Source: Mumia flava
GTDB lineage: Bacteria; Actinomycetota; Actinomycetes; Propionibacteriales; Nocardioidaceae
Length of the DNA: 64,000 nucleotides
Direction of reading: 5' to 3'
Assembly (NCBI RefSeq): GCF_002797495.1
Contig: NZ_PGEZ01000001.1
Span: 2,046,001-2,110,000, forward strand
Positions 24,318 through 32,537 of this stretch are shown here, piece by piece; position 1 is the stretch's first letter; every line of letters starts with the position of its first letter. The notes beneath the pieces are model-generated. The model saw only the letters and a program-made list of their open reading frames with translations. It had not been told where the DNA came from and did no database searches. A program made the translations under genes and the position numbers.

Positions 24318-24334
24318 CTTTCCACCAGCGAAAG
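24318..24334. promoter_or_regulatory. LysR-type binding site
   Basis: CTTTC (24318-24322), seven bases, GAAAG (24330-24334), containing the T-N11-A core expected of LysR sites. It lies between the LysR start (24284) and the dehydrogenase start (24437), closer to the regulator, consistent with autorepression and activation in the other direction. Confidence 0.5.
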
Positions 24335-24436
24335 ATTACCTTGCCGCGAGCTCCCTTGCGCTCCCTCCGCGCCCAGGCGCAGGGTGGGCTCGCCGGCGCG
24401 GGTGGCGCCAGCGAGCGACGAGTCCGAGGAGCAGAC

Positions 24437-25510
24437 GTGTCGGAGCGGTACCGGATCGCGGTCGTGCCGGGCGACGGGATCGGCAAGGAGGTCGTGCCCG
24501 AAGGGCTGCGGAGTCTGGGCGCCGCCGCCGAGGCGTACGGGTTCGCTCTCGACCTGGAGCACTTCGACTTCGCCAGCGCCGACTACTGGCGCGAGCACGG
24601 ACAGATGCTGCCGCCGGACTGGAAGGACCAGCTCGGGGGGTTCGACGCGATCTACTTCGGCGCGGTCGGCTGGCCCGACGTCGTCCCCGACCACGTGTCG
24701 CTGTGGGGCAGCCTGCTCCAGTTCCGGCGCGGCTTCGACCAGTACGTCAACCTGCGGCCCGTACGACTCCTGCGCGGGGTCCAGGGCCCGCTGCGCGACC
24801 GCGAGCCCGGTGACATCGACTTCCTCGTCGTCCGCGAGAACACCGAGGGCGAGTACTCCAGCATCGGCGGCCGGATCTTCGAGGGCACCGATCGCGAGAC
24901 CGTCATGCAGGAGACCGTGATGACGCGGACCGGCGTCGACCGCGTGCTGCGCTTCGCCTTCGAGCTGGCCTCGGCACGACCGCGGCGGCGCCTCACCTCG
25001 GCGACGAAGAGCAACGGCATCGCGATCACGATGCCGTACTGGGACGAGCGGGTCGCGGCGATGGCGGAGCAGTACCCCGGCGTCACCACGGACCAGGAGC
25101 ACATCGACATCCTCACGGCGAAGTTCGTGCTCCAGCCCGACACCTACGACGTGGTCGTCGCGAGCAACCTGTTCGGCGACATCCTCTCCGACCTCGGACC
25201 CGCCTGCACCGGGACCATCGGGATCGCCCCGAGCGCGAACATCAATCCCGACCGGACCTGGCCGAGCCTCTTCGAGCCGGTCCACGGCTCCGCCCCGGAC
25301 ATCGCCGGCCGCGGGATCGCGAACCCGGTCGGGCAGATCTGGAGCGGCGCGATGATGCTGGACCACCTCGGTCAGCCCGAGGCTGCCGCTGCCGTCGTCG
25401 ACGCGATCGAGAGCGTGCTCGGCGACCGACCGGACCTGGTGACGCCGGACCTCGGCGGTGCGGGGACGACCGAGCAGCTCGGCAAGGCGATCGCCGACGC
25501 GATCGGTTGA
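24437..25510 (+). CDS. ttuC: Tartrate / D-malate dehydrogenase (decarboxylating)
   Basis: 357 residues from GTG 24437 with GAGGAG upstream. Isocitrate/isopropylmalate dehydrogenase fold: IAVVPGDGIGKEVVPEGLRS, LRPVRLLRGVQGPL, VVRENTEGEYSSIGGR, SNLFGDILSDLGPACTGTIG, FEPVHGSAPDIAGRGIANPV. The GAVGWPDVVPDHVSLWG stretch and ENTEGEYS are typical of the TtuC/DmlA branch rather than LeuB. It should oxidise and decarboxylate tartrate or D-malate with NAD+ and a divalent metal, feeding pyruvate or glycerate into central metabolism. The exact substrate within this branch cannot be read from sequence. Confidence 0.88.
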   Translation: MSERYRIAVVPGDGIGKEVVPEGLRSLGAAAEAYGFALDLEHFDFASADYWREHGQMLPPDWKDQLGGFDAIYFGAVGWPDVVPDHVSLWGSLLQFRRGFDQYVNLRPVRLLRGVQGPLRDREPGDIDFLVVRENTEGEYSSIGGRIFEGTDRETVMQETVMTRTGVDRVLRFAFELASARPRRRLTSATKSNGIAITMPYWDERVAAMAEQYPGVTTDQEHIDILTAKFVLQPDTYDVVVASNLFGDILSDLGPACTGTIGIAPSANINPDRTWPSLFEPVHGSAPDIAGRGIANPVGQIWSGAMMLDHLGQPEAAAAVVDAIESVLGDRPDLVTPDLGGAGTTEQLGKAIADAIG

Positions 25511-25516
25511 TCGCTG

Positions 25517-25816
25517 TCACCGCGTACGCAACGCCGCGTGGGCCGAGGCGCGCAGGATGTGCGCGACCTGGGTCGCCCGAGCGAGCGGGTGGAGGTACGC
25601 AGCCGCCGCTGCATCACCGGCCCCGTGCGAAGCGTGAGTCGCGGAGGCGACGGTCGTCTCCTTCGCCGCACGGTGCGCGTCCACGGCCTCCCGCGGTCGA
25701 GGGTCGTCGGGGCGGTCGTTCTCGAACACCCGGAGCACCGCCTCCGCGTCCTCGGTGGCGTAGCGGGTCACCGCGCGCAGCTCGTCGGTCGTCAGCGAGA
25801 GCTCGGCCTCGGTCAC
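25517..25816 (-). CDS. Shortened immunity-protein-like helical protein
   Basis: 99 residues from GTG 25816. ELSLTTDELRAVTRYATED, VLRVFENDRPDDPRPREAVD and AAAYLHPLARATQVAHILRA match the two ends of a family usually annotated as putative immunity protein, normally around 150-170 residues. The middle helical section (after DDPRPREA) appears shortened. The start overlaps the arylsulfotransferase stop (GTGA), so the two are co-translated. No toxin is nearby; the immunity name is historical and unproven. Confidence 0.65.
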   Translation of the reverse strand: MTEAELSLTTDELRAVTRYATEDAEAVLRVFENDRPDDPRPREAVDAHRAAKETTVASATHASHGAGDAAAAAYLHPLARATQVAHILRASAHAALRTR

Positions 25817-27297
25817 GGCCACGAGCCGGGCTCGGCGGTCCCCAGCACCTTTCCGTCGGCGTCGAGCGCCTGAGCCCCGACGTACAGCGCGTCGGGCATC
25901 TCGGCCGAGACCTCGAACGCGTCGGCGTCGACGGTCGCGACCTCCTCGGCGCTCTGCTCGTCGTACCCCGCGAGGAAGCGCCACGAGGCCACCTCGGTCG
26001 CGCCGTTCCAGCTGACGTACGCGCTCCCGTCCGACAGCACGAACCGCGGCGGCTCCGACGGACGCCCGACCCAGCGGTCGAGGTAGGCGCGGTAGCTGAT
26101 CCCGCCCGCGAGCTTCGCATCCATCAGCAGCTCGCCCTCGCTGTCGTAGAGGGAGTAGAACGGGTTCGATCCCCAGCCGATGAACACCGTCCCGTCGTCG
26201 CGAACCTCCATGTTGCCCTGGCTGTCCGAGAGGCGGCCGTCGGGCGGCAGGAACTCGCGCACGACCGTCGCCGTGCCCGCCTGCTGGTCGACGTCGAGCG
26301 TCAACCCCCGGGACTCGTCACCGATCGGCGGCGCCGCCTGGTTGTCGAACAGCGTGATCGTGCCGTCGTCCTGCCGCTCGGCGTCGTGCTGCCAGGCGAA
26401 GTACGCGCCGTCACCCATCTCGAAGTCGCTGCTCTTGCCGCCGAGGATCCAGTCGAGCTCGCCGGTGCGCCGGTCGACGCGGTAGACGGCGTGGGTGTTG
26501 CGCGCGGACACGAGGTACGCGTCGCCGTCCTCGGTGACCGAGTTGATGTGGAAGGGGTCGTACGGGGCCTCCACGGTCCCGGACTCCTCCTCCTCGGGGT
26601 CGAGCGGCGACTCGGAGTCCGAGATCGGGATGTCGTCCAGCATGTCCCACTCGAACACGACCTCGCCGGTGGCGACGTCGACCTCGTGGACGACCGAGTT
26701 CCGGAGGTAGCCGTCGACCGGACCGCCCATGTCGCTCAGGTCGCGCGGCAGCTCGGGATAGCTGATCAGCAGCGCGGTCCCGCGGTCGGTGAGGGTCGCG
26801 TCGTGGAAGTCGGCGTGCGTCTCGGGCGTCGTCACGGTCGCGATCTCGCGGTAGGACTGATCCATCACGACGAACTCGCCCTCGCCGTACCCGTACTCGA
26901 AGGTGTCGCCGCGCCACCAGGTGAGCACCGGCTCGCCGCGGTACTGCTGCACGCGCAGGTCGTACGTCCAGCGGGTGTCCCCCTGCGGGGCGACCCACAC
27001 GGGGTTGCCCGCAGCGTCGACGATCACCGGGCCGTTCATCGGCGCGCCCTTCTCCCGCTGGTCCTTCACCCCGAGGAGGACGAGGGCGTCGGCGGGCATC
27101 GGGTCCTCGCCTCCGGCGTCGGTCGTCGTGACGTCGATCAGCGGGGGAGTCAGGTCGGGGCGACCGACGAACTCCCACGCGACGGGCTCGTCGGACGCGG
27201 GCTTGTCGTCGTCGCCCGAGTCCTGGGTGCAGGAGGCGAGGGCGAGAGCGAGGCCGATCGCCACGAGGACGCGCGTGCGCGCACCACGATGTCTCAT
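25813..27297 (-). CDS. Lipoprotein arylsulfotransferase-family protein
   Basis: 494 residues from ATG 27297. Signal peptide VLVAIGLALALASC ends in a lipobox with Cys23, so the protein should be lipid-anchored outside the cell. The body is a beta-propeller of the Arylsulfotransferase_2 group: DFHDATLTDRGTALLISYPE, HINSVTEDGDAYLVSARNTH, YRVDRRTGELDWILGGKSSD, FAWQHDAERQDDGTITLFDN. Conserved His residues in HADFHD, DPFHIN and WQHDAE correspond to the family active-site region. Classic ASST enzymes move sulfate between phenols; this divergent group is not proven to do so. TACGAT (minus, 27311-27306) lies eight bases before the start. Confidence 0.85.
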   Translation of the reverse strand: MRHRGARTRVLVAIGLALALASCTQDSGDDDKPASDEPVAWEFVGRPDLTPPLIDVTTTDAGGEDPMPADALVLLGVKDQREKGAPMNGPVIVDAAGNPVWVAPQGDTRWTYDLRVQQYRGEPVLTWWRGDTFEYGYGEGEFVVMDQSYREIATVTTPETHADFHDATLTDRGTALLISYPELPRDLSDMGGPVDGYLRNSVVHEVDVATGEVVFEWDMLDDIPISDSESPLDPEEEESGTVEAPYDPFHINSVTEDGDAYLVSARNTHAVYRVDRRTGELDWILGGKSSDFEMGDGAYFAWQHDAERQDDGTITLFDNQAAPPIGDESRGLTLDVDQQAGTATVVREFLPPDGRLSDSQGNMEVRDDGTVFIGWGSNPFYSLYDSEGELLMDAKLAGGISYRAYLDRWVGRPSEPPRFVLSDGSAYVSWNGATEVASWRFLAGYDEQSAEEVATVDADAFEVSAEMPDALYVGAQALDADGKVLGTAEPGSWP

Positions 27298-27418
27298 GAC
27301 CCCACATCGTAGGCAGTCGAAGGGAGCGCGGTTGGTCTGCTGCACCGCGCGTCGAACCAGCGGCGCCAGGCAGGCCGCCGGCCACGACGAAAAGCGGACA
27401 TTCAGAACATTTGCCGAG

Positions 27419-27434
27419 CGTGATCCAGATCACA
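27419..27434. promoter_or_regulatory. CRP/GlxR-like binding site
   Basis: CGTGATCCAGATCACA: a near-perfect match to TGTGA-N6-TCACA. It is centred about 58 bases before the SGNH lipase start at 27484, a position suited to activation by a CRP-family protein such as GlxR/Crp of actinobacteria. Confidence 0.6.
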
Positions 27435-27483
27435 CTGATGGGATGTGACGGGCCAGCAGTCCCCGGAGCGAGGGAACGGTGCC

Positions 27484-28278
27484 ATGGACAGATCCTCCTT
27501 CCGCGTCGCCGCCGCCGGGTTCGCCGCCCTGATCGTCAGCCTCGTGCTGGTGCCGCCGGCGAACGCAGCGAGCGCCGAGCGCTACGTCGCGCTCGGCGAC
27601 TCCTACTCCGCCGGAGTCGGCGCGGGCAGCTACATCGCGAGCAGCGGCGACTGCCGCAGGAGCACGAAGGCCTACCCGTACCTGTGGAAGTCGTCGAACG
27701 CGCCCGCCTCCTTCACCTTCGCGGCGTGCTCGGGGGCGACCACGACGTCGGTGAGGACCGGCCAGCTCGCGTCGCTCGCCACCTCCACCAGCCTCGTCAG
27801 CATCTCGGCCGGGGGCAACGACGTCGGTTTCACGTCGGTCATGCAGACCTGCGTCCTGCGGAGCCAGAGTCGCTGCGTCAGCGCGGTCGACAACGCGATC
27901 GCGCAGGTCGACGGCGTGCTGCCGGGGCGGCTCGACTCGCTGTACGCCGCGATCCGCAGCCGTGCTCCCGACGCCCACGTCGTCGTCATGGGCTATCCAC
28001 GGTTCTACAAGCTCAGGGGCAGCTGCATCGTCGGCCTGACCGAGACCGAGCGGGCCGCGATCAACCGGGGCGCCGACGCTCTCAACGCGCAGATCGCCAA
28101 GCGCGCCGCCGACCACGGCTTCACCTTCTCCAGCGTCACCGACGAGTTCACCGGGCACGAGATCTGCTCCGGGGACGCATGGCTGCACAGCGTGACGCTG
28201 CCGATCTGGAAGTCGTACCACCCGAAGGCGGTCGGCCAGTCGTCCGGCTACCTGCCGGCCTTCCGCTCCGCCGCATGA
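27484..28278 (+). CDS. Secreted SGNH/GDSL lipase
   Basis: 264 residues from ATG 27484. Signal peptide 1-29 (ending PPANAAS). Block I YVALGDSYSAG with Ser40, block III GGND (110-113) and block V with His246 in YHP. Several cysteines, among them Cys57 and Cys82, suggest disulfides as in the Streptomyces secreted SGNH lipases of this length. It should hydrolyse lipids or esters outside the cell. Probably controlled by the CRP-like site upstream. Confidence 0.9.
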   Translation: MDRSSFRVAAAGFAALIVSLVLVPPANAASAERYVALGDSYSAGVGAGSYIASSGDCRRSTKAYPYLWKSSNAPASFTFAACSGATTTSVRTGQLASLATSTSLVSISAGGNDVGFTSVMQTCVLRSQSRCVSAVDNAIAQVDGVLPGRLDSLYAAIRSRAPDAHVVVMGYPRFYKLRGSCIVGLTETERAAINRGADALNAQIAKRAADHGFTFSSVTDEFTGHEICSGDAWLHSVTLPIWKSYHPKAVGQSSGYLPAFRSAA

Positions 28279-28288
28279 CACGTCGCGC

Positions 28289-29845
28289 TCACGCGCGGCG
28301 GGTGTCGACCGGGTCCTCGGCGGGGTCGACGGGGACGAAGTCCACCTTCTCGCGCACACCGCAGTCCGGGCAGCACCAGGTGTTCGGGACGTCGTCCCAC
28401 GCCGTACCGGCGGCGAAGCCCTCGTGCTCGTTGCCCGCGGCGACCTCGTAGGTGTAGCCGCAGCCCGGGCACCGGGCGGCGAGGACCTCGGGCACCGCGG
28501 ACACGCCGGACCCGTCCGCGCCGCCGCGCTGGGTGCGGGCCGAGCGCGCGACCTCGGCGTCGGTCGCGCCGACCTGCGCCAGGATCCTCGCGCGCTTGCG
28601 GGGGCTGATGTTGGCGCGGGTGAGGTCGCCGCCGAAGTGCGCGGCGACGCGGGGGTCCATCACGCGTCGCCAGACCGGCGGGACCAGGGCGAGCACGATC
28701 ATCCCGGCGTACCCGGTCGGCAGGACCGGAGACTCCTCGAAGTCGCGCAGCGTCTGGTAGCGGCGCGTCGGGTTGGCGTGGTGGTCGCTGTGCCGCTGGA
28801 GGTGGTAGAGCAGCACGTTGGTGGCGATGTTGTTGGAGTTCCAGCTGTGCGACGGGTCGACCCGTTCGTAGCGCCGACGCGAACCGGCGCCGACCTTCTG
28901 GCGGAGCATGCCGTAGTGCTCCATGTAGTTGACGACCTCGAGCAGCGTGAGCCCCATGACCGCCTGGATGATGAGGTACGGGGTGACGCCCCAGCCGAAG
29001 AGCGCGATGACCGTGCCGAACAGCACGACGGACATCAGCCACGCGTTGAGGACGTTGTTGCTGATCCGGAACGGGTGCTTGCCGCGGCGCGCGATGCGGC
29101 GCTTCTCGAGGCCCCAGGCACTCCTCAGCGAGCCGATGACCGTGCGGGGCCAGAACTGGTAGAAGTTCTCGCCCAGTCGGGCCGAGGCCGGGTCCTCGGG
29201 GGTGGCGACGCGGACGTGGTGACCGCGGTTGTGCTCGATGTAGAAGTGGCCGTAGAAGCTCTGCGCCAGGGCGATCTTGGAGAGCCACCGCTCGTTCGCC
29301 TCGCGCTTGTGGCCCAGCTCGTGCGCGGTGTTGATCCCGATCCCGCCGATGGCGCCGATCGAGATCGCGAGGCCGACCTTGTCGAGGACCGAGAGGTCGA
29401 GGTCGCCGGTCATCCGCTCACCGAACGGCAGACCGGAGGCCCACTCCTGCAGACCGGCCTGGTCGACCATCCACGCCGCCGGGTTGCCGCCGCCGACGAC
29501 CCAGAACGCGCCGAGGAACCCGAGGTACTGGATCGGGAGGAAGGCGTAGGTGATCCAGCGGTAGTACTTGTCCTTCTCCAGCGCCTCGATCGCGTCGTCG
29601 GGCGGGTTCGAGCGGTCCAGGCCGGCCATGAGATCGATCGTCGGGACGACCCCGAGGATGATGATCGGCCCGATCCAGAGCCACAGGCCCCAGCCCGTGA
29701 CGATGTAGGCGGCTGCGGCGACGAAGGCCAGGCTCGGGACCACCAGGCCGATCAGCCACAGGTAGCGCTTCTTGTCCTTCCACACCTCGGTGGAAGCTGC
29801 GGGGACCGTCGAGTTCGCGATGCGGTCCGGTGCGTCGTCTGCCAT
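28289..29845 (-). CDS. alkB: Alkane 1-monooxygenase fused to rubredoxin
   Basis: 518 residues from ATG 29845; AGGAG is eight bases upstream, which is why this ATG is preferred over GTG 29854. All membrane di-iron boxes are present: HELGHK (175-180), EHNRGHH (204-210), NYMEHYG (306-312) and LQRHSDHH (349-356). The C-terminus is a rubredoxin with CPGCGY (Cys459, Cys462) and CPDCG (Cys492, Cys495), separated by a 95-residue linker. AlkB oxidises medium-to-long n-alkanes to 1-alkanols using O2 and rubredoxin electrons; fusion to rubredoxin is known in actinobacteria. No rubredoxin reductase or TetR regulator gene is adjacent. Confidence 0.95.
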   Translation of the reverse strand: MADDAPDRIANSTVPAASTEVWKDKKRYLWLIGLVVPSLAFVAAAAYIVTGWGLWLWIGPIIILGVVPTIDLMAGLDRSNPPDDAIEALEKDKYYRWITYAFLPIQYLGFLGAFWVVGGGNPAAWMVDQAGLQEWASGLPFGERMTGDLDLSVLDKVGLAISIGAIGGIGINTAHELGHKREANERWLSKIALAQSFYGHFYIEHNRGHHVRVATPEDPASARLGENFYQFWPRTVIGSLRSAWGLEKRRIARRGKHPFRISNNVLNAWLMSVVLFGTVIALFGWGVTPYLIIQAVMGLTLLEVVNYMEHYGMLRQKVGAGSRRRYERVDPSHSWNSNNIATNVLLYHLQRHSDHHANPTRRYQTLRDFEESPVLPTGYAGMIVLALVPPVWRRVMDPRVAAHFGGDLTRANISPRKRARILAQVGATDAEVARSARTQRGGADGSGVSAVPEVLAARCPGCGYTYEVAAGNEHEGFAAGTAWDDVPNTWCCPDCGVREKVDFVPVDPAEDPVDTRRA

Positions 29846-29903
29846 CGTCACCACTCCTGTGCGTGGGATCCGCCCAGGGACGGGGCGTCACGCGATGAGC
29901 AGC

Positions 29904-29939
29904 AACGTAACCTGCGTCACACCGATTGACAACCGTGTG
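29904..29939 (-). promoter_or_regulatory. alkB promoter with overlapping dyad
   Basis: On the minus strand: TTGTCA (29932-29927), 17-bp spacer, TACGTT (29909-29904), about 60 nt before the alkB start. An imperfect dyad with CACAC (29918-29922) and GTGTG (29935-29939) spans the -35 and may be an operator. Confidence 0.5.
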
Positions 29940-29950
29940 TTCAGGGTGCG

Positions 29951-30319
29951 TCACCAGCGGGAGGCGTCGGTCAGGCAGAACGGGTGCCCCGCAGGGTCGA
30001 GGGCGACCCGCCAGGTCTCGCCGGGCTGCTCGTCCGGGATGGTCCCGCCGAGCTCGACGACCCGTGCCGCCGCCTCGTCGATGTCGACGCACGCGAGGTC
30101 GAGGTGGTACTGCTTCGTGCCGCGCTCGTTCGGCCAGCCCGGTGGCTGGTGGTCCGGAACCTGGCCGAAGCCGAGCGTCGTGCCGACGCCGGTCACCATC
30201 GCGTACTCCTCCTGCGCGTGCGCGACGTCCCCGCCGAGCAGCTGCGCGTAGAAGGCGGCGAGCGCGGGCGGGTCCGGGCAGTCGAGGGTCAGCATCTTCC
30301 ATGCGAGCGGCGCGGTCAT
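29951..30319 (-). CDS. VOC-family protein
   Basis: 122 residues from ATG 30319 with TAGGGAGGA upstream. KMLTLDCPDPPALAAFYAQL opens the fold and ETWRVALDPAGHPFCLTDAS closes it; YHLDLACVDIDEAAARVVEL is the central helix. A single small glyoxalase-like module, ligand unknown. Divergent, 27 bases apart, from an AraC-type regulator, so the pair may be a sensor/effector unit. Confidence 0.87.
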   Translation of the reverse strand: MTAPLAWKMLTLDCPDPPALAAFYAQLLGGDVAHAQEEYAMVTGVGTTLGFGQVPDHQPPGWPNERGTKQYHLDLACVDIDEAAARVVELGGTIPDEQPGETWRVALDPAGHPFCLTDASRW

Positions 30320-30334
30320 GTCAGCGATCCTCCC

Positions 30335-30340
30335 TACGAT
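30335..30340 (+). promoter_or_regulatory. Leaderless -10 element of AraC gene
   Basis: TACGAT at 30335-30340 followed by six bases and GTG 30347. No ribosome site is visible in that short interval. Confidence 0.5.
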
Positions 30341-30346
30341 CGAGGG

Positions 30347-31183
30347 GTGGTGGATAGGAGAAACGCGACCTCCACGTCGGCCGGGATCCTGCGCCCCGAG
30401 CAGTTCGCCCGGTACGCGTCGCTCACCCGTGTCGCCTGCGACCCTGCCCTCGAGCCGTGGGTCGAGAACACCTGGCACCTGCGCTGGGACCTCCCGGCCG
30501 GGACGCAGTTCGTCAGCCAGACGCTGCCGCACCCGGCCTGCACCCTCAGCGTCGAGCTCGGCCACCCGCGCGCGGGGCTGCCGGACGACCGGGTCGTGGT
30601 CACGGGGGTCGTCACACGGCGCTTCGACGTCACCTTGGCCCGGAGCGGGTGGGTGCTCGGTGTGAAGTTCCGTCCGGGCGGGCTGGCTGCGCTGGCCGGG
30701 ATCGACGTCGCCGGCCTGACCGACCGCGTCGTCCCCGCGGCGGGGATCCTGCCGGATGCCGTCGTCGCCGGGATGCGCCTGCTCACCGACACCGACGAGC
30801 CGGGCGCCGCGGCCGCGAAGGCCGACCGGGCGCTGCTCGGGATGGGCGACGACGTCCGCGACCGCTCGTACGACGTGGTGCTGCGCCTGATCGACGACAT
30901 GCTCGGTGACCGGTCGATCGTGCGGGTCTCGCAGCTCGAGGAGCGCCACGGACTCTCGACCCGTCAGATCCAGCGACTGTTCTCCCGCTACGTCGGCACG
31001 ACGCCGAAGTGGGTGCTGGGCCGCTACCGCATGCACGACGTCGTCACCGCGCTCGACGACGGGTACGACGGGTCGCTGGCCGATCTCGCCGCGGCGTACG
31101 GATGGTACGACCAGGCCCACTTCGCCCGCGACTTCACCGCGCTCGTGGGCGTCCCGCCGAGCTCCTACCGCGACCGGGGCTGA
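30347..31183 (+). CDS. AraC-family regulator with DUF6597-like N-terminus
   Basis: 278 residues from GTG 30347 (GTG 30350 is also possible). The N-terminal half (VENTWHLRWDLPAGTQFVSQ, VVVTGVVTRRFDVTLARSGW, LGVKFRPGGLAALAGIDVAG) matches the DUF6597-type sensor domain. The C-terminal HTH has VSQLEERHGLSTRQIQRLFS and YDQAHFARDFTALVGVPPSS. Likely controls the divergent VOC gene. Ligand unknown. Confidence 0.87.
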   Translation: MVDRRNATSTSAGILRPEQFARYASLTRVACDPALEPWVENTWHLRWDLPAGTQFVSQTLPHPACTLSVELGHPRAGLPDDRVVVTGVVTRRFDVTLARSGWVLGVKFRPGGLAALAGIDVAGLTDRVVPAAGILPDAVVAGMRLLTDTDEPGAAAAKADRALLGMGDDVRDRSYDVVLRLIDDMLGDRSIVRVSQLEERHGLSTRQIQRLFSRYVGTTPKWVLGRYRMHDVVTALDDGYDGSLADLAAAYGWYDQAHFARDFTALVGVPPSSYRDRG

Positions 31184-31195
31184 GGCGCGACCGGG

Positions 31196-32443
31196 TCAGC
31201 GCACCCCGACGTCCGAGGGTGCGAGCGCGTCGACCCTGCCGGCGACGGTCCGTTGGTCGCCCACGGTGTCGAGCCGTCCGAGCACCTCGAGCACGGCGGA
31301 CCGGTGCACCGGCAGCGCCGCGTGCTCGAGATCGGCCAGCATCACGCGCAGACGTCGGAGCACGCGCTCGTCGTCGGCACCCCACCGTGCGATCTCGTCG
31401 ACCGCGAGGGCGAGGTAGTCGCCCAGGCCGGGCTGCGGCACGTCGACCAGCAACCGACCTTCGCGTACGACCTGGCGCGGCGGCAGCGGGCGGGTCGCGA
31501 GACGACGCAGCAGGTCGTGCATCTGGTCGACGGCCTGGACCGCCGTCGTCGGGTCGTTGATGCCAGGGGAGATGGCCCGCTCCGCGATGTCGGTGAGCTG
31601 ACGGAACCCGAAGCCGACGTCCTGGTCGAAGTTGCGCTCGGACCCGACGCCGATCGCCGAGCGAACGGTCTCGTCGTCGAGCCGGTCGCCGCCGTGGATC
31701 TCCGCCAGGGGAGCTCTCGCCGGGACGAACTCGCCGACCGCACGGAGCAGGCAGATCGTCACGCCCTGCTGTGCCGCCAGGTGCGCGAGGTCGTCGTCGT
31801 CGATCCGCTGGACGACGCCGAGCGTCCCGGAGGCGACGACCCGCCCGGGCCCCTCGGGCAGGGCCACGCGGGGGGCGGGCACCACGTCGGAGGGGTAGCG
31901 GCGTTCGAGCACGCGGCGGGTCTCGTTGCCGACCGTCCTGATGATCGTCGCGACCCGGATGCTCTGGGTGATGTGGTGGATGTAGATCAGGAAGACCACG
32001 ACGCTCGCGAGCACCAGGCCGAAGGCCACCGTGAGGGCGACCTGCGGGACGAACGGGTTCTGCTCGTTCGTCCCGCTGACGTCGCGCAGCACCACCAGGG
32101 CGTACACGAAGGTCGCGATGAAGACGCCGAGCGTGAGCTGGTTGAGGCGGTCCTGGAGGAACGTCCGCAGCACACGGGGCGAGAACTGACTGCTCGTCAG
32201 CTGCAGGACGACGATCGTGATCGAGAAGACCAGTCCCGTGAACGAGATCATCGACGTGATGATCGCCGAGAGGAGCACCCGCGCTCCCTCCGGACCGCCG
32301 CTGAAGAGGAACGGCAGCGCGTCGGCGGTGCCGAGCGTCTCGTCCAGCTCGCTCAGCAGGACCGCGACCACGACAGCCACCGCCGCGCACAGCATCGGCA
32401 GCACCCAGAACCGATCACGCAGGCCCGACCAGAATCCGTCCAT
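31196..32443 (-). CDS. DUF2254-family membrane protein
   Basis: 415 residues from ATG 32443. Four N-terminal helices with the family hallmark SAIITSMISFTGLVFSITIV then VVLQLTSSQFSPRVLRTFLQ, and a long cytoplasmic domain including GFGFRQLTDIAERAISPGIN and DPTTAVQAVDQMHDLLRRLA. DUF2254 proteins are widespread and uncharacterised; topology suggests a channel or sensor. CACACT (minus, 32455-32450) ends six bases before the start codon, consistent with a leaderless transcript. Confidence 0.88.
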   Translation of the reverse strand: MDGFWSGLRDRFWVLPMLCAAVAVVVAVLLSELDETLGTADALPFLFSGGPEGARVLLSAIITSMISFTGLVFSITIVVLQLTSSQFSPRVLRTFLQDRLNQLTLGVFIATFVYALVVLRDVSGTNEQNPFVPQVALTVAFGLVLASVVVFLIYIHHITQSIRVATIIRTVGNETRRVLERRYPSDVVPAPRVALPEGPGRVVASGTLGVVQRIDDDDLAHLAAQQGVTICLLRAVGEFVPARAPLAEIHGGDRLDDETVRSAIGVGSERNFDQDVGFGFRQLTDIAERAISPGINDPTTAVQAVDQMHDLLRRLATRPLPPRQVVREGRLLVDVPQPGLGDYLALAVDEIARWGADDERVLRRLRVMLADLEHAALPVHRSAVLEVLGRLDTVGDQRTVAGRVDALAPSDVGVR

Positions 32444-32537
32444 CCCGGCAGTGTGGCCTACGCCGGCACCGGCGGTGCACCGCCCCACGGACTCACTAGG
32501 CTGTGGCACGACCCGACACCGACGTGGAGGAGCGATC

